A stretch of 64,000 nt of DNA from Costus lasius (taxonomy: Eukaryota; Streptophyta; Magnoliopsida; Zingiberales; Costaceae). The stretch lies in assembly GCA_027563935.2 (NCBI GenBank), contig CM050454.1, forward strand, positions 25,603,501 to 25,667,500, read 5' to 3'. The notes beneath the pieces were generated by a model. It worked only from the letters and a program-made list of their open reading frames with translations. It ran no database searches and was not told the origin of the DNA. Made by a program: the position numbers and the translations under genes. Of this stretch, positions 23,987-34,388 are shown one piece after another (within the stretch, counting starts at the first letter, position 1; each line of letters begins with the position of its first letter).

Positions 23987-25118
23987 CTAAAGCTCAGCAT
24001 CCATATCATCAAAGAGGTAAGCATAAAATTTTCTCATATCAGCTTCAGTCTCCCATATCGCCTCCTCAACTGACTGATTTCCCCAGATAACCTTTACCAA
24101 AGGTATAGTCTTGTTTCTCAGAACTTTATCCTTTCTATCAACAATCCGGAGAGGTCTTTCCTCGAAAGTCAAATCACTCTGAATCTGAAGAGGTTCTAAC
24201 TCCAACACATGAGATGGATCAGGATGATATTTCCTCAAAGCAGAGACATGGAATACATTATGCACATGATCCATAGCAGGAGGTAAAGCTAACCGGTAAG
24301 CCACTGGACCAATTCTCTCAATAATGTCAAAAGGGCCTACAAACCTAGGGCTCAACTTACCCTTTTTGCCAAACCTCATTACACCCTTAGTAGGTGACAC
24401 CTTCAAGAATACATGATCCCCTACCATAAACTCCAAGGAACGACGACGGTCGTCAGCATAACTCTTCTGTCTGTCCCGAGCAATTTTCAGTTTATCCCGG
24501 ATCTCTCTAACCTTATCAGTAGTCTCCTGTACTGCATCAGATCTCAAAATCATTCTGTCACCAGTTTCCTCCCAACACAAGGGAGTCCTACACCTTCTCC
24601 CATACAAAGCCTCATAAGGAGCCATCTGAATACTGGAGTGGAAGCTATTATTATAAGTAAACTCTATCAAAGATAGATCCCGGTTCCACTCAGAACTCCA
24701 ATCAACCACATAGGCTCTCAACAGATCTTCTAGAGTCTGTATAGTACGCTCCGTCTGACCATCAGACTGAGGATGATATGCTGTACTAAAACTCAACTTA
24801 GTACCCAAACCCTCCTGTAAACTCTTCCAAAATCTGGACAAAAATCGAGAGTCCCTATCAGACACAATATCGACAGGCACTCCATGCAGTCTGACGATCT
24901 CATCAATGTACAATCTGACCAGCCTCTCTAAAGAATAAGTCATCTTAATCGGGAGAAAATGGGCTGATTTAGTGAGTCTATCAACAATCACCCAAATAGC
25001 ATCATGACCCAATCTGGTTCTAGGCAACCCACATACAAAATCCATACTGATACATTCCCACTTCCACTCAGGAATAGGAAGAGACTGCAACAAACCACCA
25101 GGCTTCTGGTGTTCAGCC
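23987..25118 (-). pseudogene. G2 gag-pol, second part (integrase core and chromodomain)
   Basis: The carboxyl 376 residues of the chromovirus polyprotein. The integrase core shows Ser-Met-Asp-Phe-Val, Val-Ser-Asp-Arg-Asp and Gly-Gln-Thr-Glu-Arg, the DDE residues in order. A GPY/F-like segment (Gly-Pro-Phe-Asp-Ile-Ile) follows. The end is a Tekay-type chromodomain-like tail (Leu-Val-Lys-Val-Ile-Trp, Val-Glu-Glu-Ala-x-Trp-Glu), thought to guide integration. The open frame ends in a normal stop at 23987. The upstream edge at 25118 is the C3 insertion point, just after the integrase zinc-binding domain. Confidence 0.92.
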
Positions 25119-26809
25119 TGAAGGAACCCCTAACTAAGGGGGAAGAAACCCTAAGCATGCTCATCTATCATGCATAGCGGAAAGAGGGCTTCAAGTCAAG
25201 ATCGGATATGAAACAATATGATCAACTTGAAACTAGAAATCATACCAATGCCATGGACTTGGATCTCGGCTTGGAAGAAGAGATCAAGATAGGTCTCCTC
25301 CAAAGTGTGCCACACACAAGATGAAGTTGGCTCACTCCTTGGGGTCGCTTGTGCTAGCAAGTCACTCAAGGAATCTTCACTTGTCGAATGGAAGGGATGA
25401 TGAACTTCCTTGTTGCCGAGAGTTCCTCTTTGCCCAAGCTCTCCTTCTCGTCGTCAACCACACCTCAACCAATGTCCAAGGCGTTGATGAGAAGAGTTCC
25501 AACGCATAAGCGTTTTTGGCGTTAAGTGAAACCGGCCCCCTTTGATGACTTTCCATAAATGGAAGCTCATCAAAGCATGCGCTCAAGCCATAACCCAAAC
25601 GCATTTGAGCATTGAACCATGCGTTCACAATTGTGAACCGGTTCAAGCTAAACCGTTCGATTCAACTTTGGTTCATGAACCAAACCGAAATGGCTCAAGC
25701 CATGTGGTCTAGACCATATTGAACCCCAAGGCTCATGATCTAACCATTCATCACCTGATGCCCCTGATCTTTCCGATCTAGCATCATCTCTCTTGATCGA
25801 AGCTTACCGATCTCAAGCCTTAATCAATCAAACATGATCAGACCAGATCTCACTTACAATCAGAGATAAAATCCCTTTAATCTGAACTCAAAGAATCCAG
25901 TCCATTCGATCTGACTCAAGTAAGCCATATCATCAAATTGTGCGACCCTGAGGGTTTCCTCTAAATGTCGGTAACGATAACTTACGTTATCACGATCAGT
26001 GAGGGGTATCTAGCAACACATCACTGTCTCCCGATATAAAGGAAAGAGTCTTCCAAGACTACTCCCAAACCATTGCACAAGTGTGACTCCATTCACAAGG
26101 CATACATGTGTCCTTTGCCACTGGATGTTCTTATTGGACAAGCGGGTCAAGCTTGTAACTCCAATACGATGAGCATGATTAGATCAGATGCACATTGTCA
26201 TCTGGGCATGGCCATACACTATCTCAATCATCTCATATAGGGGGCCCATTAGAACATCACACTCCTTAAACAAGGAGACGGCAATCCTATGTCTATCACT
26301 AGTGCTCTAACCTGATTCAAGCTCACCATCCAAGATAGTCTATAATCAATATGTTTCAAATGATATTGAACTACCTCAAAACAATGACAATCATCATTTA
26401 GAAACACAAGTGATCTCAAGTCAAAGGACATGTGCCACTTAGTGCTCACAAGGATCATTCACATTGTGACAAGCAATGGAATATCCGAGTAGGGTCTGTC
26501 CAGTACATCCAATGTACCCATGAGTCTACATCTTATTCCATGCTCGAAGCATCCTATAAGATTAGCACTCATATTAGTCTCAATCATATCAAGGCTGTCT
26601 CATGTTCACCAAGATATCTCGACTAAGGACATATAGCCTGTCAGCCTAGCTGAACAGCTTTGAGACATTATTCAGAAGTACACTTATTACAGCAGACAAG
26701 GTAACAACCTGAATAATAACCATGCCTTTTATAAACACAAGAGTTTATTACATGATACTTATACAATCCCAAAGGCCTCAAACATTAGCCTTAAGGGCAT
26801 ACCCCAACA
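25119..26809 (-). repeat. C3 3' LTR
   Basis: 1691 bp, reversed, TGAAGGAACCCC to ACCCCAACA. Hairpin B is 25976-25991 (sense loop GTAA) and hairpin A is 25997-26026. It appears identical to 32693-34383. Confidence 0.97.
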
Positions 26810-26829
26810 ATCTCCCACTTGCACTTAAT

Positions 26830-29800
26830 CTAATGGTTGAGAAATCTCAAACCCATATTATTACAGTGCTTCTCATGCTTCTGCTGCGCCAGAGGCTTGG
26901 TAAGCGGGTCTGCCAGATTGTCATCTGTATGAACCTTGCAAATCTTGATCTCGCCACGATCAATGATCTCCCGGATCAAGTGAAAACGTCTTTGTATGTG
27001 CTTGGACTTCTGGTGTGACCGCGGTTCCTTTGCTTGTGCTATAGCTCCAGTGTTATCACAGAAGATAACCAAAGGATCTGCACTCGAAGGAACGACACCA
27101 AGTTCTCTCACGAACTTACGAATCCACACTGCCTCCTTGGATGCTTCCGAGGCTGCAACATACTCGGCTTCTGTTGTGGAATCAGCAACAGTTGACTGTT
27201 TGAAACTTTTCCACACCACAGCACCTCCATTCAAGCTAAAAACATAGCCTGATTGCGATCGGAAATCATCCTGGTCCGACTGGAACGAAGCGTCAGTATA
27301 TCCCTCTATACTGAGTTCTTCCTGACCACCATATATCAAGAACATATCTTTGGTCCTCCGCAGATATTTTAAGATGTTCTTGACCGCAATCCAGTGCGCC
27401 AAACCTGGATTACTTTGGAATCGACTGGTCACGCTTAACCCGTAAGCGACGTCTGGGCGAGTACACAACATCGCATACATAATGGACCCAATAGCCGAAG
27501 CATAAGGCGTATTGTCCATTTCATCTTTCTCAGTCTGTGTTTGTGGACACTGACTCTTCGAAAGATTCAGACCATGTCTGACTGGAAGATATCCACGTTT
27601 AGAATTCTCTAAATGGAATCTCTCCAGGATCTTATCGATGTAGGTACTCTGGCACAACCCGAGAAGCCTCTTAGATCTATCCCGGTAGATCTTCACACCT
27701 AATACATAGGCTGCTTCTCCTAGATCTTTCATCTGAAAACATTTTCCTAACCATGCCTTAACAGCATGCAGTTCAGGAATATCGTTTCCAATGATCAAGA
27801 TATCATCGACGTAGAGGATTAGGAATGTAATCACGCTCCCACTAAACCTCTTATATACACACGGGTCATCTTCGTTCTTGATGAAACCAAACTCAGAGAT
27901 TGATTCATCAAAACGAATATTCCAGCTTCTTGATGCTTGCTTCAATCCATAAATGGATTTCTTTAACTTGCATATTTTATGACGATCTGATGGATTAGTG
28001 AAACCCTCAGGTTGTGTCATATACACATCCTCATCCAGATTTCCATTGAGGAAAGCTGTCTTCACATCCATCTGCCAGATCTCATAATCGTAATATGCAG
28101 CTATCGCGAAAAGAATCCGAATAGACTTAAACATGGCTACAGGAGAGAAAGTTTCATCATAATCTATCCCGTAGATTTGTTTGAAACCTTTCGCAACTAG
28201 CCTGCCTTTATAGGTAACCACGTTACCATCCATGTCAATCTTCTTCTTGAAGATCCATTTACAGCCTATAGGGATTACTCCCGGAGGCGGATCAACCAAA
28301 TCCCAGACTTGGTTATCTGACATGGAGTCCATCTCGGCTCGCATAGCTTCAAGCCATCTAGCTGACTCCGGTCCACTGACCGCATCCGCATAAGTTAGGG
28401 GTTCATCATTATCCATGATGTAGACTCCGTCATAGCGCTCAGGCTGTCGACGGATCCTACCCGATCTTCGCGGTTCCCGTGATATCTGAGCCTCAGGTTG
28501 TTCAATAACCTGATCTTCTGGCTCAGGCACATCCAACTGTGCTTGACTACTTTGTCCTTCCTCTGGATTTTCATCCAGCTTTATTTCTCTCCCACTGGCC
28601 TCTTGCAGAAGAAACTCCTTCTCAAGAAATATGGCCGTCCGAGCAACAAAAACCTTGTTCTCTTTGGGATCGTAGAAATAATAACCCTTAGTTTCCTTAG
28701 GGTAACCGACAAAGATACATTTGTCAGATCTGCTCTCTAGTTTCCCAGAGGCGAGCTTTTTGACATAAGCCTCGCAACCCCAGATTTTGATAAATGTCAA
28801 GCTAGGCTGTTTCCCATACCATAACTCATATGGCGTCTTTGAAACTGCCTTGGATGGCACTCGGTTTAGTACCTTTGCAGCTGTTTCCAGTGCAAAACTC
28901 CAAAAGGAATATGGAAGAGTAGCCTGACTCATCATAGAACGAACCATATCAAGTAGCGTTCTATTTCTCCTCTCGGACACACCATTCCATTGCGGTGTTC
29001 CTGGCGGAGTGAGCTGTGAGATAATCCCACACTCCTTCAGATAGTCAGTAAACGCATGACTCAGGTATTCACCACCTCGATCAGAACGAAGTGCCTTGAT
29101 ATTTCGGCCTAACTGATTCTGTACTTCATTCTTGAACTCTTTGAACTTGTCAAAAGATTCATTTTTATGTCTCATTAAATAGACATACCCATACCTACTG
29201 AAATCATCAGTGAAGGTAATGAAGTACTGATAGCCACCTCTGGCATGTTTACTGAAAGGCCCACACACATCACTGTGTATAAGGTCCAGTAAACCTGAAG
29301 TCCTTTGACCTTTGTGAGGAAAAGGAGACTTCGTCATTTTACCCATTAAACAAGCTTTGCATGTCTCAATCTCCTCATAGGAGAATGATCCCAGCAGTCC
29401 ATGTTCATGCAACCGCTTAATGCGCTTCTCGTTTATATGGCCTAAACGACTATGCCATAGCAAGGTGCTGTCATCAGCATACTTGGCTTTCTTATTATCA
29501 ATGTTTTGTATAGAATTTTCCATGTCCAACATGTATAACCCATTGTTAATTGAACCAGTTGCATACACAATATTATCATAAGTTAAAACACACTTTGAAA
29601 TCTTGCATTCAAAGGCAAATCCTTTCCTGACAAGAGCAGGAATGGAGATAATATTCTTGGTAATACTGGGTACAAAATAACAATTGTTTAATTCTAATAC
29701 AATGCCAGATGGTAAAGTAATGAAATAGTCTCCTACAGCAACAGCAGCAACCCGTGCCCCGTTTCCAACTCGTAGGTCTACCTCATGCTGTCCCACCTGC

Positions 29801-30714
29801 CTTCTTCTCTTGAGTTCCTGCACATTTGAACAAATGTGAACTCCACATGCAGTGTCTAACACCCATGATATAGAAGAAGATGAAACCATGACTTCCGTCA
29901 CGTATATACCTGAGCCAGAAGCAATGCTTCCCCTCTTATCTCCTTGGAGCGCTTTACAGTCCTTTTTCCAGTGACCCAGCTGGCCACAGTGGAAACACCT
30001 GTTGTCCTTCGACCGCTTCACCTTCTGTTTCAGGGCCTTACTGTAATTCTTGACAGGGGCCTTGCCCTTCTTCCCCTTCTTCTTGTTCCTGGAAGGAACC
30101 ATCAAGACAGAGGTTGAAGGCTTACCCTTCAGAGTTTCCTCAGTTGTCAAGAGCATATTCAGCAGCTCTGCCGGCGTACAATCGATCTTGTTCATATTAA
30201 AGTTAATAATGAACGCATCGAAAGAAGGCGGGAGAGACTGCAGAATAATATCCACAGCAAGCTCCTGGTTGATGGTATGCCCCAGTTTATCTAGAGCCTC
30301 CTTGTGCCCAATCATCTTGAGCACGTGAGCTCCCACTGGGCTCCCCTCAGCCAGTTTGCTCTGAAAGAAGAGCTTCGTCAGATTATAGCGTTCAGTCCTC
30401 GCCTGTGCAGCATACAGCATTTTGAGGTTTGCTATAATCTCTATAGCTGACATATCCTCATGCTGACGCTGCAGCGGTGGCGTCATAGACGCTAGCATCA
30501 GGCAAGCGACATCAATGCTATCATTGACGTGCTTTTCGTAGGCTTCCCGAACCGCCCTTGCGGCGTTCGGAGCGGGCTGCGGCGGTATCGCCGTCTCGAG
30601 GACATACAGTTTCCTCTCTGCCTTAAGAACAATCTTAAGGTGTCCGAACCAGTCAGAGAAGTTCGGCCCAGCAAACTTCTCCCTTTCCAGTAGGGATCGC
30701 ACATTGAAGCTCAT
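26830..30714 (-). CDS. C3 intact copia gag-pol polyprotein, 1294 aa
   Basis: A single uninterrupted frame encoding the whole Ty1/copia polyprotein. Order by residue: gag 1 to about 230; a Lys-rich stretch; CCHC zinc knuckle 240-253; protease with Asp-Thr-Ala at 287-289; integrase zinc domain His421, His426, Cys452, Cys455; integrase catalytic Asp482, Asp545, Glu581 (spacing 62 and 35); reverse transcriptase with Tyr-Val-Asp-Asp at 968-971; RNase H with acidic residues near 1141, 1182-1184 and 1220. The integrase-before-RT order defines copia. Gag and LTR wording suggest the Angela/Tork lineage. The ATG at 30714 is the first of the frame; a predicted splice acceptor lies 21 nt upstream. The protease Ala in place of Gly is odd but is shared with C1 and C2. 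Confidence 0.97.
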   Translation of the reverse strand: MSFNVRSLLEREKFAGPNFSDWFGHLKIVLKAERKLYVLETAIPPQPAPNAARAVREAYEKHVNDSIDVACLMLASMTPPLQRQHEDMSAIEIIANLKMLYAAQARTERYNLTKLFFQSKLAEGSPVGAHVLKMIGHKEALDKLGHTINQELAVDIILQSLPPSFDAFIINFNMNKIDCTPAELLNMLLTTEETLKGKPSTSVLMVPSRNKKKGKKGKAPVKNYSKALKQKVKRSKDNRCFHCGQLGHWKKDCKALQGDKRGSIASGSGIYVTEVMVSSSSISWVLDTACGVHICSNVQELKRRRQVGQHEVDLRVGNGARVAAVAVGDYFITLPSGIVLELNNCYFVPSITKNIISIPALVRKGFAFECKISKCVLTYDNIVYATGSINNGLYMLDMENSIQNIDNKKAKYADDSTLLWHSRLGHINEKRIKRLHEHGLLGSFSYEEIETCKACLMGKMTKSPFPHKGQRTSGLLDLIHSDVCGPFSKHARGGYQYFITFTDDFSRYGYVYLMRHKNESFDKFKEFKNEVQNQLGRNIKALRSDRGGEYLSHAFTDYLKECGIISQLTPPGTPQWNGVSERRNRTLLDMVRSMMSQATLPYSFWSFALETAAKVLNRVPSKAVSKTPYELWYGKQPSLTFIKIWGCEAYVKKLASGKLESRSDKCIFVGYPKETKGYYFYDPKENKVFVARTAIFLEKEFLLQEASGREIKLDENPEEGQSSQAQLDVPEPEDQVIEQPEAQISREPRRSGRIRRQPERYDGVYIMDNDEPLTYADAVSGPESARWLEAMRAEMDSMSDNQVWDLVDPPPGVIPIGCKWIFKKKIDMDGNVVTYKGRLVAKGFKQIYGIDYDETFSPVAMFKSIRILFAIAAYYDYEIWQMDVKTAFLNGNLDEDVYMTQPEGFTNPSDRHKICKLKKSIYGLKQASRSWNIRFDESISEFGFIKNEDDPCVYKRFSGSVITFLILYVDDILIIGNDIPELHAVKAWLGKCFQMKDLGEAAYVLGVKIYRDRSKRLLGLCQSTYIDKILERFHLENSKRGYLPVRHGLNLSKSQCPQTQTEKDEMDNTPYASAIGSIMYAMLCTRPDVAYGLSVTSRFQSNPGLAHWIAVKNILKYLRRTKDMFLIYGGQEELSIEGYTDASFQSDQDDFRSQSGYVFSLNGGAVVWKSFKQSTVADSTTEAEYVAASEASKEAVWIRKFVRELGVVPSSADPLVIFCDNTGAIAQAKEPRSHQKSKHIQRRFHLIREIIDRGEIKICKVHTDDNLADPLTKPLAQQKHEKHCNNMGLRFLNH

Positions 30715-32324
30715 GGTGTTCGTTGCTGCAGGAATCTACAACAAGCAAGAACAGCAAGGTTAGTATCAATGTTTCAGAATCAATCCAGGACTTAAGAAAG
30801 ATTCTTTTCTCACTATTTTGTCTGACTGAAAAATCCAGTAAACAGTCCGAAAGAGTAACACTCTTTTAGTGAGATGGGATCCAGATTTCATACTTGGTCT
30901 CCGCGTCCCGCTCAGGCGAGATAAGATGCACAGAGATGACAAGTACTAATTTCTGGTAGGCTGTGCCAGCCAATCGCCAACCCGTGCGATTCCCCTTCAT
31001 CTTGGCAATCCAGCAGACTGTGCCAACTGAGTTGGTACAACACAGTCTCTGATCCCAGAGATGGCTGCCTCCATGTGCTACCATATGCGCCACATATGTA
31101 GCCAACATGGTCAAGCTGACCTGACCTACTCCCTGGACCACCACGTGCTATGCTGAGCAACGAGAGGGGATAAATCCCAACTCTGTAACACGCAGGTGAA
31201 ATCCAGCACCGTCTGAAGATAGGTGGACGTGCCCACTGAGTGGGTTCAACACGGCTCCAACGATAATCAGAAAGGTGAGGTTTCGCGTCAGAAGGCTTAC
31301 GAGCTTGATATGTTAGCGTTGGATTTTATCGGTCTTTTATCTTCTTAACTATCATACAAGTCCTATGGTGATAGCAGAAGATAAACTTAAACATGCAATT
31401 CTAATTATAAGCAATAAGAAGAAAGCATGATCTTATGTGGTAAAAGCCCATGAACCCTAGTAAGACCTTAATTTACTTAAGTCTTCACTTGAGCTCCTTG
31501 CATCTCATCTGGTCCAACCCAGTGCCCTAGCGCCAAGAGCACCTCAGGTGCACCACCAGATGAATGCCCCTCTTGGATGTGTGCACTTGTCTAATCAAAG
31601 TACATTTGATCTATCTAGACAAGGTTGACTCGCAGGTCAACTACATATTATAAATTAAGTACAATGTGATTCGCAGATCACAAATTAATTTACAACTTAT
31701 CCAGGCTCGCAGGCCCCAGCACAGCACACAATAGGGCAACCCACATAAGACTAAATAAACAAGCATATGATTCAATCAACATGTGATCCATTCAAGAAAT
31801 TAAATTTTGGAAAAACCCATGGCATCAATTTAATTTCCTTATGAGCCCTACAACCTTACAATGGTCCATTGATGGGGATCCACTCATCCATCTAGCTAGA
31901 TCCTTTGCCCTTGCATGCACCGAGTCCTAACTGACCCGAGTTGACCTAATGGTCAACCATGCATGCCCCAAGGGCTGAACCACCCCATGAGTTTTGGCAA
32001 GCGGGTGTGACCCCGGGCCTAACTCAAGTGTGTTCAGTAGTTGTCTCAACCAGACCTCGCTACACGCCCTAGATGCAGTCAACCTATAGCCACCTTGTGC
32101 TTGCGCATAGGTGCTATTGGGTCAACCCATCTGAGCTGTCAGATGGTCTGATCAGACTTGGATCCAACCTAGTGGTGACTTCAACCTCATCAACCCATCT
32201 AAGGGTTTAATGTAGTGGCACCTTAGATCTAATGAAGCGCGCAAGAGGTAAGTTTTAGAAAACTTTTATAACATGCGCAATGTTACAAACAAACAACATG
32301 CTTGATAACCCTTAGATCTAAGGG

Positions 32325-32390
32325 GGTCCCCTTCAAGGGGGAGCGCATACTTTAGGAGGTCCCCTTCAAGGGGGAGCGCATACTTCAGGA
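32325..32390 (-). repeat. Doubled LTR-end-like segment in C3 leader
   Basis: Two adjacent copies of about 33 bp (about 32325-32357 and 32358-32390) contain GTCCCCTTCAAGGGGGAGCG, the reversed tail seen at the end of C1 and C4 LTRs. C3's own LTR end differs (GAACCCCTAACTAAGGGG), so the segment looks like a trace of a sister element. Confidence 0.75.
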
Positions 32391-32584
32391 ACATATGATA
32401 CAAGCGCAACATCATGAACATATAAGCGCAACATCATGAACATATGATACAAGCGCAACATCATGAACATATAAGCGCAACATCATGAACATATGATACA
32501 AGCGCAACATCATGAACATATAAGCGCAACATCATGAACATATGATACAAGCGCAACATCATGAACATATAAGCGCAACATCAT
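32389..32584 (-). repeat. Tandem 49-bp repeat x4 in C3 leader
   Basis: Four perfect 49-bp units, each made of a 27-bp half (GAACATATGATACAAGCG plus CAACATCAT) and a 22-bp half (GAACATATAAGCG plus CAACATCAT). The two halves differ by a 5-base insertion (TGATAC region). C1 and C2 lack the array but carry scattered GCGCAACA-like motifs at the same place. Confidence 0.95.
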
Positions 32585-32692
32585 GAAAACAAAGCATGCC
32601 TCAAGGAAACAGTAAGCGCAACAACATGTATGGATCACCAATACTTAAAGCAATCATATCGATCATATCATGAGCCTAGCTCTGATACCAAT

Positions 32693-34383
32693 TGAAGGAA
32701 CCCCTAACTAAGGGGGAAGAAACCCTAAGCATGCTCATCTATCATGCATAGCGGAAAGAGGGCTTCAAGTCAAGATCGGATATGAAACAATATGATCAAC
32801 TTGAAACTAGAAATCATACCAATGCCATGGACTTGGATCTCGGCTTGGAAGAAGAGATCAAGATAGGTCTCCTCCAAAGTGTGCCACACACAAGATGAAG
32901 TTGGCTCACTCCTTGGGGTCGCTTGTGCTAGCAAGTCACTCAAGGAATCTTCACTTGTCGAATGGAAGGGATGATGAACTTCCTTGTTGCCGAGAGTTCC
33001 TCTTTGCCCAAGCTCTCCTTCTCGTCGTCAACCACACCTCAACCAATGTCCAAGGCGTTGATGAGAAGAGTTCCAACGCATAAGCGTTTTTGGCGTTAAG
33101 TGAAACCGGCCCCCTTTGATGACTTTCCATAAATGGAAGCTCATCAAAGCATGCGCTCAAGCCATAACCCAAACGCATTTGAGCATTGAACCATGCGTTC
33201 ACAATTGTGAACCGGTTCAAGCTAAACCGTTCGATTCAACTTTGGTTCATGAACCAAACCGAAATGGCTCAAGCCATGTGGTCTAGACCATATTGAACCC
33301 CAAGGCTCATGATCTAACCATTCATCACCTGATGCCCCTGATCTTTCCGATCTAGCATCATCTCTCTTGATCGAAGCTTACCGATCTCAAGCCTTAATCA
33401 ATCAAACATGATCAGACCAGATCTCACTTACAATCAGAGATAAAATCCCTTTAATCTGAACTCAAAGAATCCAGTCCATTCGATCTGACTCAAGTAAGCC
33501 ATATCATCAAATTGTGCGACCCTGAGGGTTTCCTCTAAATGTCGGTAACGATAACTTACGTTATCACGATCAGTGAGGGGTATCTAGCAACACATCACTG
33601 TCTCCCGATATAAAGGAAAGAGTCTTCCAAGACTACTCCCAAACCATTGCACAAGTGTGACTCCATTCACAAGGCATACATGTGTCCTTTGCCACTGGAT
33701 GTTCTTATTGGACAAGCGGGTCAAGCTTGTAACTCCAATACGATGAGCATGATTAGATCAGATGCACATTGTCATCTGGGCATGGCCATACACTATCTCA
33801 ATCATCTCATATAGGGGGCCCATTAGAACATCACACTCCTTAAACAAGGAGACGGCAATCCTATGTCTATCACTAGTGCTCTAACCTGATTCAAGCTCAC
33901 CATCCAAGATAGTCTATAATCAATATGTTTCAAATGATATTGAACTACCTCAAAACAATGACAATCATCATTTAGAAACACAAGTGATCTCAAGTCAAAG
34001 GACATGTGCCACTTAGTGCTCACAAGGATCATTCACATTGTGACAAGCAATGGAATATCCGAGTAGGGTCTGTCCAGTACATCCAATGTACCCATGAGTC
34101 TACATCTTATTCCATGCTCGAAGCATCCTATAAGATTAGCACTCATATTAGTCTCAATCATATCAAGGCTGTCTCATGTTCACCAAGATATCTCGACTAA
34201 GGACATATAGCCTGTCAGCCTAGCTGAACAGCTTTGAGACATTATTCAGAAGTACACTTATTACAGCAGACAAGGTAACAACCTGAATAATAACCATGCC
34301 TTTTATAAACACAAGAGTTTATTACATGATACTTATACAATCCCAAAGGCCTCAAACATTAGCCTTAAGGGCATACCCCAACA
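32693..34383 (-). repeat. C3 5' LTR
   Basis: 1691 bp, reversed, bounded by the primer site on the left and CAGCC on the right. Hairpin B is 33550-33565 and hairpin A is 33571-33600. The micro-exon ATG GCA TTG is at 32820-32828. Confidence 0.97.
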
Positions 34384-34388
34384 CAGCC

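Larger units (their letters stand above)
30715..32692 (-). other. C3 leader with primer site, hairpins and predicted intron
   Basis: 1978 nt between 5' LTR and gag. The primer site is GCTCTGATACCA on the plus strand (32679-32690), the complement of TGGTATCAGAGC. In sense order the four conserved hairpins are H1 31228-31253, H2 31071-31110, H3 31015-31048 and H4 30850-30866. A TACTAAC branch-like site (30759-30765) and TTGTAG acceptor (30736-30741) lie near gag. Longer than the C1 and C2 leaders because of repeats at 32325-32584. No ATG-started ORF of note. Confidence 0.85.
30736..32819 (-). other. Predicted leader intron of C3
   Basis: Donor GTATGATTTC at 32819 going left, directly after ATG GCA TTG (32820-32828) in the 5' LTR. 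The acceptor TTGTAG ends at 30736, 25 nt past the branch-like A in TACTAAC. Removing it would put the LTR ATG in frame with gag through seven codons (30715-30735). The same arrangement is seen in C1 and C2. Prediction only. Confidence 0.5.
25119..34383 (-). mobile_element. Complete copia element C3 (innermost of the nest)
   Basis: A full 9265-bp C-family element in the G2 integrase. The duplication is CAGCC (25114-25118 and 34384-34388). The LTRs are 25119-26809 and 32693-34383, both 1691 bp, and I see no difference between them. The gag-pol is intact, and the primer site (32679-32690) and polypurine tract (26810-26821) are present. It is the youngest insertion in the window and has every part needed for autonomous retrotransposition. 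Confidence 0.97.

Noticed and set aside
32389..32584. CRISPR-like array
   Set aside because: Units are directly adjacent with no unique spacers, in a plant retrotransposon leader; it is a plain tandem repeat.
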